Below are positions 34,048 through 47,600 of a stretch of DNA of 64,000 nt, piece after piece. Position numbers and translations under genes: made by a program. The notes below the pieces were generated by a model, which was not told the DNA's origin, made no database searches, and saw only the letters and a list, made by a program, of their open reading frames with translations. The stretch spans positions 2,233,501 through 2,297,500 of the forward strand of contig JAJTWR010000278.1 of the NCBI GenBank assembly GCA_021613335.1. The letters are read 5' to 3'. The stretch is from Whitmania pigra (Eukaryota > Annelida > Clitellata > Hirudinida > Haemopidae). The first letter of the stretch is position 1. Each line of letters starts with the position of its first letter.

Positions 34048-34130
34048 CATTTCAGCTTTTTCCAAGAGGGGTTAAACCCTCATAAAACATGAGAAGACTT
34101 TTTTTTGACGTCTAGTCCAAAATCCGTTAC
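34048..34130 (+). repeat. Dispersed direct repeat, copy 2
   Basis: TCATTTCAGCTTTTTCCAAG, AGGGGTTAAACCCT, a T-run, then GTCTAGTCCAAAATCC. Same layout as 33253-33335. Confidence 0.5.
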
Positions 34131-34530
34131 CCTCCAAATGACGCCCCTCTAAAATTTGCTGAGGTCGGGGTCGCCAAAACGACGAGGCCGATTCCTAGTA
34201 ACATCACTGGCAGATTAGGGTCTTTCTAGCTCATCCTAAATGATGTTCCTGACAGCAAACAAATTCCAAAAGACTTTAGAGCAATAACAAATAAAATGAG
34301 TGGTTTATTTTTTTTTATTAAAAATAGATTTAGAAATGATAAATCATATTATTCTCCCGATGTTTACATATACCATGTGTTTTTAAGGTAATACCGAAGT
34401 TTGCGCGCGATTTCGGCCCGATGTATTTTTTCTGTGAAGGATTATAACTTAAATAATTTTGCTTCGACTTGGACATTTTTGGAACAAAAACTAAAAGTTA
34501 TATAAATCAAGTTTTACCGTAATTTTCATT

Positions 34531-35406
34531 ATGACATTTGATTTGGGGAGACATAAAACGAGTGGAAGTAATAGAGGTTATTTTCGTAATTTATCACATA
34601 TTTTGATTTTGATTCTATAAGCCTGCCTAATAATATTATTGCAATTGTTTTTTACTGAAAACATGTTGTTAATTCTGCCTATTTGATCAGCAAAGCAAGG
34701 TTTACCAAAAAGACAAAATGTCCTTGATGATGGATCAGAATTTGGAAGCTGCCTTATTAAAGCCGGTGCTTCGCTTCAACGAAATGCTGAAGGAATATTG
34801 TTAGGTAAAATCTTTTCAAAATACTGAACTGAAGTCAGGTCTTGAATATAATTGCTAAAGCCTTACAGCAGGAGATGGTGCTTTGGTTATCCATATTTTG
34901 CTATTTACTAGTAACTTTTATTAATTGACTAAAGAAATGTTATTTTTTAATATAATGTAGATGCAGATTTGAGAAAGTTTCTAACAATTTAATTGACTTA
35001 AATTTTGTCTATGCACTATATGTACAGTTTAACTGACTCCAATTTGTGTTAGTGGTTACTTGTGACCATGTTTTTGGTTGAAATAAGAAATATAAATTTG
35101 TAAATAGTTTGTAAAAACACAGTTTAGGATGCCTACTTAGTATATTTTCAATTCAAATTCACGATCTTAGATGTTTGATGGTGTACCATTTTACTAATTG
35201 TTTGTTGATGTATTGCTATCATTACCTAAGCTAAATAATGTTAATTAACACACATAGACAAAGATCCATCATCTTTCAAGCAACAGTTGTCAAAGTCACT
35301 AAAGCTGCATCTGGACTATCCTGGTGTGAGTGGCATTGCTTGAATATCAGCTGGATGATGATGATCATCATCATTGTCATTGTTGTCATCATCATCATCG
35401 TCATCG

Positions 35407-35458
<52 letters not shown>

Positions 35459-38400
35459 GCCATAGTAAGCCATTGTCAGCTCATCAGTTGTGCAAATATA
35501 TTAGTACTTGCTAGGTGTGATAGTAATTCTACTTAATTTTGAAATATTTTTCCTTAAATAAACAGATTATTGATGAGGCTGTTCAGTCGATATCGAAACA
35601 TCTTAAGGATGAAAACATGTGAGCATTTGTTTGTTCTTACCCTGACTGAGGAGTACATTAATTGTTGAGATTATTTGAATTTTCAAAACATCAACAAGTT
35701 ATGATTATTAATTATTATTGAAATTATTTAAAACCAATACTAATATAATCATTATGTTAGTTATTATTATTATTCCATCAGTATGAAAGCTTTCCTGAGA
35801 CCTGTTTTACTGAAGGATGAAGATGAAACTAGCACATTGTGAGATCTTCGATATGCTTCTTGGGTGTAATAATAATAATATATTACAGTATATATTATAA
35901 TAATAATATTATTGATAATAGTAATAAAAAATTATTAGTTGTAATAGTAACATTTATTTATGTTATTTATAACAGCAATAAACCCCTATTATGAATTTGA
36001 ATTTATTATATCAAATAAATAAGATTCACAATCGCAAGAGACGATTGCACAATGTTATTTGTTACAAACATGCATGTTATTTAGCATGTCAGTGGCCTTT
36101 TGAAGACTGTTTGAAAATAACTAATTAAAATAGTTTACAATTTGTGCTCTCAATAAATATTAAATGTTATTATTATTTTTCTCGTAGTGGTCTCATTGGT
36201 CTTAATGATAGTTTTTTGAAGATCATGCTCAACATTGAAGTTCTCCAGGTCGTGAAATTTAATTATATAATATTATAAATTAATAAGGGCATTTTAATTT
36301 GACAGACTTTAAAATTGATATGCATTTATTAATTAAAAATGTTAAAAAATAATTAATAGTATTATTAAGTATTTAGTGTGTATGATTTTGTTGTGCACTT
36401 TTAAATGATAATTTGTGGTCCCAAATACTGTGTTTTAAATAATTCAATGATAGTTAACTTTACAATTAGTTATATTTTAATTAAGTGATTATTAATTGAT
36501 TAGGTAATTATTGTATTTTGAAACAACTCCTTCAAATTGTTAATGCGGTCTTTTGACATTTTGAAATGCTGATGTTTGCACCTACATGTTTAACATTTGA
36601 AATATTATTTGGTCGTTGATAATTAATACAGTTGTAATTTATTAATATTTATTATAACCTTTTTAAATATTGATTTTATGTTTTAAAGTTTAACTTGAAT
36701 TAGGCTAGAATTAAATTAAAGAGTAAATTAACATTCAAATATATTATTATTGCTCATTATAATATTGTTAAATATTCACATTATTTGAAGGACTAATTTG
36801 GCCTTTATTTGAACAGCATAAACTGATGTTTTTCCTGTTGGAAAAAGTTGTCACCATCAGCAAAAAGTGGGTCGAATGATGAATAATAAATGAGCAATTG
36901 AGAAAATCATTAGATTAACTATCCACTAGCTTGTGCAAATGCTTGCCAAATATTTGCATAAATTGTTATTCTTAAATTTGTATGCACTAGATCACTAATT
37001 TAGCAATCATTTTGACGAGGACTTTTAAAAGTTTTCCTCAAGTCGTATTTTTTGTTCGACCAGGGAAGACAATGAATCCACGTGCCTCTCCATTGTGAAG
37101 CAGTTTTGTTGGCTGGACCTCATTTCAAAACCCGAGGTGACACAACCTAATTTTTGTTTTTTAAGTATTTTATACTTCATTACATTTTATTAAACATTAA
37201 CAACGCGATCTCAGTAATTATATTAAACGTATTGGACAATTTATTGGTAACATACTTATTTAATCGAATAATAAATAGTATTACTATAATTATTATTATT
37301 TTGTTGTTATTATTTTTGACCAATTATCTTCATGCGAGCCCACCCGTTGTTTATCTGCTAGCCAGAATATGAGCACATTAATGTTAATATAAAAAATATA
37401 GAGAATAAAGACGAAATCATATTTCATCGCAGGATGTTGTGGTGAAGTTGTTCGAGACCGTGAAGGATTGTCCGCAGGGCATCCAGCAGGGAATAATTTT
37501 GAGCCTCCCTGAAATCATCAACGACAAACAACACTCGCAAGTCGCCAGATCTCTCCTGTGAGCAGGGATTAAGTTTTTATTTTGATGTAATCCATTGCGA
37601 CCTATTACCATCATTTGTAATAACCTATTAAACCTATTATAACCTGTTATAACCCAGTATCATGTGATAAATGGTTAAGTGACTTTCAGTGACCTCATGT
37701 CATCTAATCCTCATCTTCTGCTCACCATTATCGATGCACTTGATAACCTCAACCTACCAGAAGACTGCCTCCAAGAGGTTAATCGAATGATGGTGATAAT
37801 GATTTTGATGATGACGACGACGATGATGATGAGCATGGTGCTTATTATGGTTCATTGATGGTGATGGGAATGTACTAACTAAAGTTTTGTACATCACAAC
37901 TTGTTAAGTGTAGACACAGTGCAAGAGTATTTTGCATTAAGTTTCAATGATGGTGCATAACTTATGATCATCAATTTAATTTTAAAGATCAATTTATTTC
38001 TTTGTTCCTCTTTCTGCCATTGCAACCATCGTCGCAGATGAAACAATCTGTCATGGACATGTTGGCGTCTGCTGAAATAGAAGAACTACCTGTTGTTTTG
38101 AAGTTTCTCTTCCAACACATTTCCACGGACGATGCATTCCAGGTGGGTTGCTAGGCTTTGTTGTCTTGGTAAAAGAAATTAACTTTCCATGCTCTCAAGG
38201 AGAGATCGTGCTGTTTTAATACCAAATTGTGCATGTCTTATTGCACTGATGGTGTCAGTTATTTTGTTGTAGAAAACAATTTGTTGTGTCATAGAAAATA
38301 TGTAAAGATGTTTTTATGCAAAGATATATTATTGCAAGGATATATTACACAAATGAATAAAAATAATAGTAATTTACATTGTAATTAATTTAATAGCAAT

Positions 38401-41400
38401 ACTAATAATATTTTATAAATAAGTACTAGTTTTAATAACTGTTTGTTGTTGGTTTCAGGCGGTTCAGAAGCTAAGGAAGAATGTCAAGCTGTCTTGTGAC
38501 CTCTCCGCAAGACCCACTTCGACTCCGCTAATTAAGTTAGAACAAATTTAAATTATGCCCGCTAAAATGTTCGGTTCAGCCTTGCTTATGAATATTAATT
38601 ACATGGTGATATTTTAATATATAGTGATGGTTGGTTAATATATAGTGTTGGTTTTTGGTAAATGCTCCATACCAGAACTGAATTTTTAATTATTAATAAT
38701 TGAATGAATAAATTATGTCTTCAGATCCGCAAGAAAGAAGGAAGCCAACAGGGATGCATTTGCATTGGTCATCGAATCTTTGAAGCCCCTCCCATTCTAT
38801 AAGGCTGTAGCCAATGCCTGGCTAAAAGTAAGAGTATTCATCTTTAAGACATTATTTTCTGTCACTATTGATGCTATATTTTATAATTATTTATTACTGC
38901 TATTTTATTTACATGTTACTAATTGTTACTAATAATTTTACCACCAGCATTGTAATCATCATCATAGCCATATCATTAACATAACAATACCACATCATCA
39001 GGCCATAGAAGAGCTGAAGGACATGGATGAAGTACAATCCGTTGACATCTTCGTCTTCCTCATCCTCCACTCCTGTGACGAGCAGAAGAAGGTTGTCGAG
39101 AATATCATAAGGAATAAGGTCATGTCAGGGGTCGTGACCCCCGCAAACATGAAGGAAGCCTTCTCCATAAGGCCTGAGGTGGGTTTCAACCTGTTCCAGG
39201 CTTAACCTTTCAAACCATTTAATTTGTAGAACCTTTTAATCTTTGAAAATCATTTATTTTCATGTTTAAATGAAAACTGACTCAGATCATGGAAGGCTTT
39301 TTCAAGTCCATTATGCAGATGGCAGAGTTGTTCTTCAAATCCTCATTTCAAGTTATCATCAAATTTGCATGCAGCCTTTACAAAACCTCATTTGCTGAGC
39401 TCAACAGTTACTGTCAACAAGTAAGAAGTTGATTTTTAGATGGACTGGGGAGATTGTTCGAATTATGCATCATTTTTCTAAATTTTGATTGGCTGTGTGG
39501 ACCAAGTCCAAGTTTGCCATCGACATTAGCAACCAATGGTTTAGATTTCTTTGATTTGATTTGATGATTCACAGATCGAATGGAAGCTTATTGGTTGATT
39601 TAAAAATAGCTTTTCTGTGAATTAAAATTTTTGTTGTCAGGAAATTGTTGGTACGTTAGTTTCACACATCGGGAGTGGATGTCCATCGAAGATTGGCCTG
39701 ATGCTGGATACACTCGTTGACCTGGTTGCAGACCACCTGGACTTGATGGTTCCATATTCTGCCTTCATCAATGTTAGTCACAGTTTTTTTTAAACAATTA
39801 ATTTTATTTTATTTTAGTAAGGTAGTTTATTTAGTTTAATAATTTGAATTAACTTTAAATTTATAATTTGCTAATTATTTTTATTTAAAAGCACACTGTT
39901 AATTTAATGAGTATTATAAGGCACTTGTGATTGACTCTTACACAACTCTCATCTTGCACCTTGCCATAATCCACAGGGTATTCTTGACTACCTGGATAAC
40001 TTGGACCTAATACAGGTCAAGAAGTTGTACCAGGTGCTCGGCAAAATGGCTTACTGTTCTCGGCATGGTTCAGACTTGCAGGTGTGTTTATTTAAAACCT
40101 GCGTTTTTGAAGTTTTTGGTGGGGAATGTAAGGACATGGCTTTAGTTTGTTTTAGTTTGAGTTTTGGCAAGGATTAGCAATAGTTTTCAAAGAAAATGGA
40201 TCGTTTTCATAGAAGTAATAATAGTGTTTGAATGCTTTCATGTTTCATTAATTTTATCTTCTTATCGTTGGCAGGATGGACTAAACATCATCATAACGAA
40301 ACAGTTGTCATCACACATGCTGAGGTTGATGCACTTGGATGACCTTTATTGTTATTCTGCAGTGGATATAAATTTTAAATACATATATTTTATATTATAT
40401 GTTTTTTATGTATTTATATTTAATATAGTGTTTTAATTACTTGCACAAACTATGTAGTAGCAAAATATCTTCAAACTTCAAAGTTACGTTACAAGTTAAT
40501 GAATGTCATAATAATATTAATAAAACAACTACAGAAATGAAGATGTTGAATTACGATTAATAATTAATTAAATTCTTGACTCAATTCTCAGGTACCAACA
40601 GATTGGGGTGGTTGGGGGTCTTATGGTGGTGATGAACCTTTCAATTGCAAGGTCAGTGGTTGTTTGGTTGCCAATGGTGATTGTTTTTGTTTGTGATTTT
40701 ATTCCTCTTGGAATTACCTAGCTGTGGTGAGGCTTATAATGATGGATGTGAATGCAAATGAATTCATTAAAATGAGGTAGAAAATGACTGCTAACATGCT
40801 AACTTTATAAGTATGTTTATTATTTTTTCTATTAAGTTTATTTATGATAAAAAAGTTAATTAATAAAATAAAGTGAAGTTAGTAATGAGCAAATTTATGA
40901 AATATAACTGCATCTAATTACATCATTAACATACGCTATATTGTTGCTCTGTTGCCATCATTTAGCTCAGGAGAAGACAACAATGCCTCGCTCAGTATCA
41001 GCAGGTCATCTCGCATCCACAGGAAGTCTGACGACAACGGTCAACAGGTCAAGGACATGCTCGAGCTCGTCCAATCGCATGCCGAGAAGTCGCCGCAACT
41101 GATGGCGTTGTTCTACGAGGAACTGGCGGTTTTAATAAGGAGCAAGAGCCTTGACCAGAAAGTTGAGGTGGAATTGTTATCTTTAATTTATAATTATGCG
41201 GGTACCTTATGAATATGCATGGCTGCTTTGTTTTTGCTGGGGTGGGTGGTTGCGAAATGAAATTGCTAACTTTAAAAATAATTAAAAAGTGTGTTTTAAT
41301 AGATTGAACATTTGATGTCAAGAAATTAGCTGAGATTTGAAATTAAGTTATTTGTGACTGTGTTTTGAAAAAGTGAATATATTTTAAAAATTGCTTTTTT

Positions 41401-41636
41401 ATATTTTAAAATATTTTTGATGTTTATTATTACAATTTAATTTGAATATTTAATATTATTATTATTAATTTACTATTGCAATTTGCTTTAGTCATTTTTT
41501 TTAATTCTCGAAGAGCTGGATTTCGGATAAGATTGAAAACGACTTTCAAATGGATTTTGTTGTTGACCTCAAGGATGGACTTTCAACCAACGAGGCAACG
41601 TGGTTCGTTCGTGAATGTTAAGGCTATTGATTTTTG

Positions 41637-41675
<39 letters not shown>

Positions 41676-44600
41676 TCGATCCTTATTATCATCATCGTTG
41701 CATATTATTTTAGCCTATTGGATCGTCTTCATTTAATACGTTTATTATTGAGGTACTGAAGTAAGTAGTTATAAATAATTTTCTTCAGTAAGCGTAGTGA
41801 ACTGGTGTGGCAAGTTCAGTTCATGTTGGATGAACTTGGCCCAGATGATGAAGACTTTGCCATCGACATTGCATCTCTCGTCGTCAAGGAAACGAGTCTG
41901 TCTGGAACATGCATTAGTGGCAGGTTAAAAGATGCATCATTTTTTGGGCTAAGTTTCAGTTATAATTTATGCAAATGCATAATTTATGAATTTGGGTCTA
42001 CTTATGATTATTGATGGCATGTAAATATGCACCTTAAGCCATAGAAATTATATTAATGTTCAGCATTAATATCATTACTAATAATATCAGCATCGTTATT
42101 GTTTGTGATGGTGGGAGAGAATAAATTAACAAGTCACATAAAATAATAATATTATTAACAATACATCATTATTGCTATATTGATACTCTGATAACATATT
42201 GCGGTCGTTATTATTGATGGGGGTTGTATTCATTTTGGCTCATCTTAGATCTTCCTTGTGGTGCTTGAGTTCCTGCTTCCGACTTCTGCACACTTGTTGT
42301 TCCAGTCTGAAGGAGAACAATCTCGAAGATATTGATGCTCTGCTGGGTCAGTGCTGTTTAGTGAACCAGTCATTTTCCACATGCTAATGATAATTCAATT
42401 AGCATAATTTATGGTTACTTTTGTTAATTTTTGTAATTTAATTTTTGAACGTTATAAATTATAACTTATAATCGTCAAACATTTACACACCAACCTTTCA
42501 TATTGCACACTTTGGCAGCCTATTGATGGTTCTAATTTTAAACAACTGTTGAACTAAGCTTTTACTCCGATAGGTTGAGCTAATGGTTATTTTATTCTGA
42601 TAGGTTGCGGCATAAAACTCTCCAAGTGCTTCCCCATGACTGCCGACCAATTGGAGTGCACCAGTGACAAAGAGAGGGTCGTTCGACTTCATTCTGCATT
42701 TGCCGTTGTTAATTGGTTCAGAGAGGTTAGCACCTTTTTAGCACATGTTTATTGTTTGTCTTTTGTTGTTTATTGTTGATCACTGATGTAATGTTATTTA
42801 GTTTCTGGAAATGTTATCATCATCATAAATGTGGTTGTGTTTGTTGTTCCAGCTCCTGAACAGCTTCTCGAGTCAGAAGAAGGAACAGATGAGGTCAAAG
42901 GTCATCATGAGACTCGGAGGAATCGTGGCTCTTCACAGCCTCATCGAGAGGATGTTGTTGGGTAGGATTGACGATGATGAAGATGATGATGACACTATAA
43001 CAATGATGATGATGATGATGACAAAGGTGGTGGTTGCAATGATGATTGAATTTGTGATGGTGCACTGAAATGGCAGCAATACCGTCTCATTCTTGTGAAA
43101 TTTAGTTTACCATTTATTATATTGCTTTAGTTAACTGTGATGTGACATTCTTGACCAATGTAGTTTGAAATTTGTCATTAATTTTGGTTATTCATGGTTT
43201 AATCATTTAATTAAGCCAATTACATGATTATTTTTCAGACTACCCAGATTACATTCCTCCGCCCAACATTTACTCGTCGAACCCCGAAGAACAAGTTCGA
43301 GCGGGCCTCGTGCTGCTCCCCAAAAAGTCGAGAACTGCCAAAGTTGCAAAGTTGGGGTTCAATTAAGTTATTATTCCAATTAATTTTATTTAATTTGTTT
43401 AATAAATACTATTTACATGAAATATTTATTTATAATATGTTAAATAATATAAATTGTTTATCATAACATATTTATTCTTAAATCATGGATGGAAGGCATT
43501 TTCATTAATTATTAAATTCTTTATTCACTCATGCAAGCATTCGTTCATTTATTTTTTTTTTTATCGAAGAGAAAAGTCCACAAAAGTGGGCAGGGGGAAG
43601 AAAAGACCGAGGAAGAGTTCGGGTGGATCTGCTGATGTCACTTTGAATGAGGTGCTTTGACTGTTAATTTCTATATTCACTGCGAGTTATATATGAATAA
43701 TAATAATAGTAATAATAATAATAATAACAATAGTTTATTTATAAAGAGTCATGTGCATAGCATCAGAGGCCAAATTATTTGTTAATGAGATCATTAATTA
43801 TTAACGAGCTTATTAAGAATTAATGCACTCATTATTAATGTATTTATTGGAATTTAAATATTTTAGTATCACTAGTTGTGCTACTGAAACCTCTTAAGGT
43901 GCAAGGCTTTTTCTCTCATTGTTACACTGTTGCCGGTATTATTATTATTATTTTTCTTACCGTTGTGGTTGTAATTATTGTAATAGAATTAATTATGCAA
44001 CTTTAATTGTCATCATTGTTTGATTGTTCTCGCCAACAACTGCACAGGAAGCAACAACAAACCTCAACATCACCATCAACAGCACAGCTCCTGGAGGTGC
44101 AAACGTAACAAAAGCTGCCAACGACAGCAACAACAGCAGCAACAAGTCTTTGAGTAAAAACACAGCCATCAACAAACCTCTTCTCTCCAACTACTTCAGG
44201 TTAATTGAGGACATTTTCATAATTAACATAAATCATGCATACACATGTAGTCAGCACTATTGCTTGAATGTAGCAGATTACTTATGTGAATATTTTATGT
44301 TGACTGGTTCAAAGAATATGACTTGTAGATGTTGTAATTGTACTTCAGCGATAGTATAGGAGACATTACGTGGGAATCATAATGATATATGTTAATGCTA
44401 TTGTAATTATCATCATCATCATCATCATTATTATTATTATTATTATTGCTAATTAATTATTATTAATGTTAATATTGTTGTTTTCCAGAGAATTGGACAT
44501 GGAAGTCTTTGAGATTTTAACCTTCACAAAACTTAACAGTCCTGGCATGGTTGATGACGAGGTTGCTTGAGTTTCATTTTGTTGTTTTTGATGATGAAGA

Positions 44601-47600
44601 TGGGTGGATGGTCGTGGGATGATTGTTCTGATCTTCTAATTAGAAGAATGTTTTTTGTTTTGTGAAGATGGATTTATAAACTTGAAATTTATTATTTATC
44701 AATTATTAATAATTAACAAATTTATAACTCCTGCTTCAAAGTTTTCCGAAAAAAAACTGAAGTTGGAGGTGAGCAGTCTCGTCTTCCTGTTGGAGGACCT
44801 GCTCATGAAACTCAACCACTGCCTCAACAAGAATTCAGAAAAGAGGACCACATTCCTAAAGGTAGGTTGTTGTACAACTTTTGCATAATGCATTTGTACT
44901 ACAGCAGTTGAATTATGTTAATTATGTCTTTTGCATAATGCATTTGTACTGCAGCATTTGAATTATGTTAATTATGTCTTGCAACATTTAAATAAAGTAT
45001 TCATACTTCTACATTTGTTGGATAACATATTGTTGTTAGATTAGATTGTTATTAGACTGTTGATTAGATATATGTTAAAATGATTGAAATATTTCAGTGT
45101 TTACAATGTTGAAATTAAAGCCACATTTTAGAAAAATGAATCAAAAGTCATTGGATTCAACAACTTGAACCTCATTGGTGCATCTGAAGTTGGCAACAAG
45201 GTGTGTGACCTCGTTCCACACCTGTGCAGGTACTTGGAGTCTCTGAGTGGCTATTTTCAGGTATGAGCATCAATTTCTAGAATTAATTTAATTAACTATT
45301 TCCAATTAATTAAAACATTTAATAATTATTTAATTATTTTCAATTAATTATAATTCATAATGATGACTGGTTATTAATTCTTCATTTGTTAACTTTTAAT
45401 TGTAATACAATAATTTAGCCCAGTTGCACTCTGAGCATCTTTATATTCACAGCAGCACAACATTCCCAATGACATTTACCACTGTTAGCTAACCAGCCTT
45501 GCATGACTCGACGTCATCATTTTGCCAGGTTGCACGAGACAAACAGAACGAGACGTGCGACTTGTCATGTTTTGAGTTCGAGGAAAACGCTGTCATGTCG
45601 AGGAGTGTTCTTCTGCTCATTCAAGTCCTTGTGGCTTTCTTCTCTTGGTTTGACTTTAGTTTTTATGCTTTTACTCAACAATTACAATTTAATTGCTTAA
45701 AACTATTTTTATTTTGTAGTAATTACTTTAGTAGAACTAAAATTGCAGTCAATGTATTGCAATTACTTAATTAACTACTTAATTGGATCTATTATGATTA
45801 TTTACATTCATTTTGGTCCTTATTCAAAATATCTAATAATTCAGGTCAGAGTTGAGTTCCCACAAGAGGCTCCTGAAGAACTCCATTTCTCACATCTCTG
45901 ACAGAATTTCTCCTTCCATGTCCTTAACACTTGCTGAGAGATTCAAGTATGTTGTTGTTGATGACAATGTGGTTGCTGTTCTCATTACTAATTTCTAAAT
46001 ATTAGTCATCGATGCTAATCATAATAATCATTATTATTATTATTATTGTTAGTATTATTAATTGCTTGAACAATCATAACCACGATCATAATTCACGACT
46101 GCCAACAGGCAGGCATTCGACTACATTGAAAAGTTCGGAAGAACAGTTCAAGACATTTCGAGTGCTGTTCACCTGAGCAGGTTGTTGTCCTGTTTGTCGA
46201 CGTTGAGCGACTCACAGGAGCTTAAAACAAAAGCAGGTTGTTTGTGCTTCTCTCTGATTTGGAATAAATTATTATCTTTATTATTATTATTATTATTATT
46301 ATATTATTATTATTATCTTTATTATTATCATTATTATTCTTGTCATTGTTATTATTTCAATAGCATGAAACTACCCTTGAGGTACTTTTGACATTTAACG
46401 AACCTATTTGAATTCACTTTTAAATTACTTGAACAATAGGGACATTTAAAGCCATTTTAAATTAATTATTAAAATTTATTATTTCATTGGAATTATTGGA
46501 ACCTTCAGGTGAAGCTGCGTTGAACTTTTTGAAGCAAAAATGGAAGGAGGAAGAGAAGAAGGCAGATTCGAACATGGCTGTTGCTGTGCTATTGAAGTGG
46601 GTGGTTGTTGATAGTGATGATGATGATGATGATGATGATGATTGTGTTGATGAGGATGGTGATGATGATGATGATGATGATGAGACTTGATGAAATTAAA
46701 AAAATTGAAATTAAATTAAATTAACTTAAAGCATTTTGCATTGAAATGGGAAAAAAGCAAAACGGTCCAATCTTGTTTGTTTATTAATGACTGAAATGTC
46801 CTCTTAAGATTTTTAACCCTTTGATATTGTTAACATAACTAGAGTCAAACATCCAATATATAACTACATTAAATCTTCTGTATACTGGTCACATTTCTTA
46901 TAATTTATATCTTATATTATCCACAAACAGCACTTCCTTCAAGCACAGCTCTGACGTCCAGGCCCTCATTGAAATCTTCATTTCTTCAGCAATTCCTGAG
47001 TTCCTCAAGTCGCAGGACAACTCCGAGACGTTCCCAACTTTAAACAAGTGAGGATTATGATAATGATAACATTAATTATCAAATTTATTGCTATGATGAT
47101 TCTTAAATTTGAATTTAAAGCTTAAATTTAAAACCTATTTTTACTACAGAGACACGCTGCCTGTTTACTACAAGTTGCTGATGTTTTATCTCGTTGAAAA
47201 TTCAAAGACAATCACAGCAGGAAACAAAGACACACCGCTCAATGTTAATATATTAAATAAAAATTATTAATTATAAAATTAAATAACATAATAACCTAAA
47301 GGTAGCTGAAATGTTAAGCACGTTTGCTTTTATTATTGTCACATGTGACTCTCGATATCATTTTGTAATTTGCGACTGTAATATATTTTTTTTAATTTCT
47401 ATAATGTAAAATTTTGTAATTTCAGGAAAATGTGGATAAGATGTTGAAATGGGAGGCTTCTGTGATGGATTTCAGAGTACTCATTGACCTCATTAAGGTG
47501 ACCTTTGAACTCTGTTATTGTAATGTGCTTATTTGTTACAATTAGAAAGTTGTCTTACATGACATTTTTTTAGAATTAGATGAATTTTATTGTAATAATG

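Larger units (their letters stand above)
32247..34530. other. Divergent interval between SF1 and FANCD2
   Basis: Both genes are transcribed outward from here. The interval also holds a 47-bp hAT-like hairpin, a pair of diverged direct repeats and a SINE copy, listed separately. No extra gene was recognised. Confidence 0.5.

Noticed and set aside
34970..35010. Candidate FANCD2 exon after TATAATGTAG
   Set aside because: Frame hits a stop within ten codons; the exon at 35258-35325 fits the family and has a GTGAGT donor.
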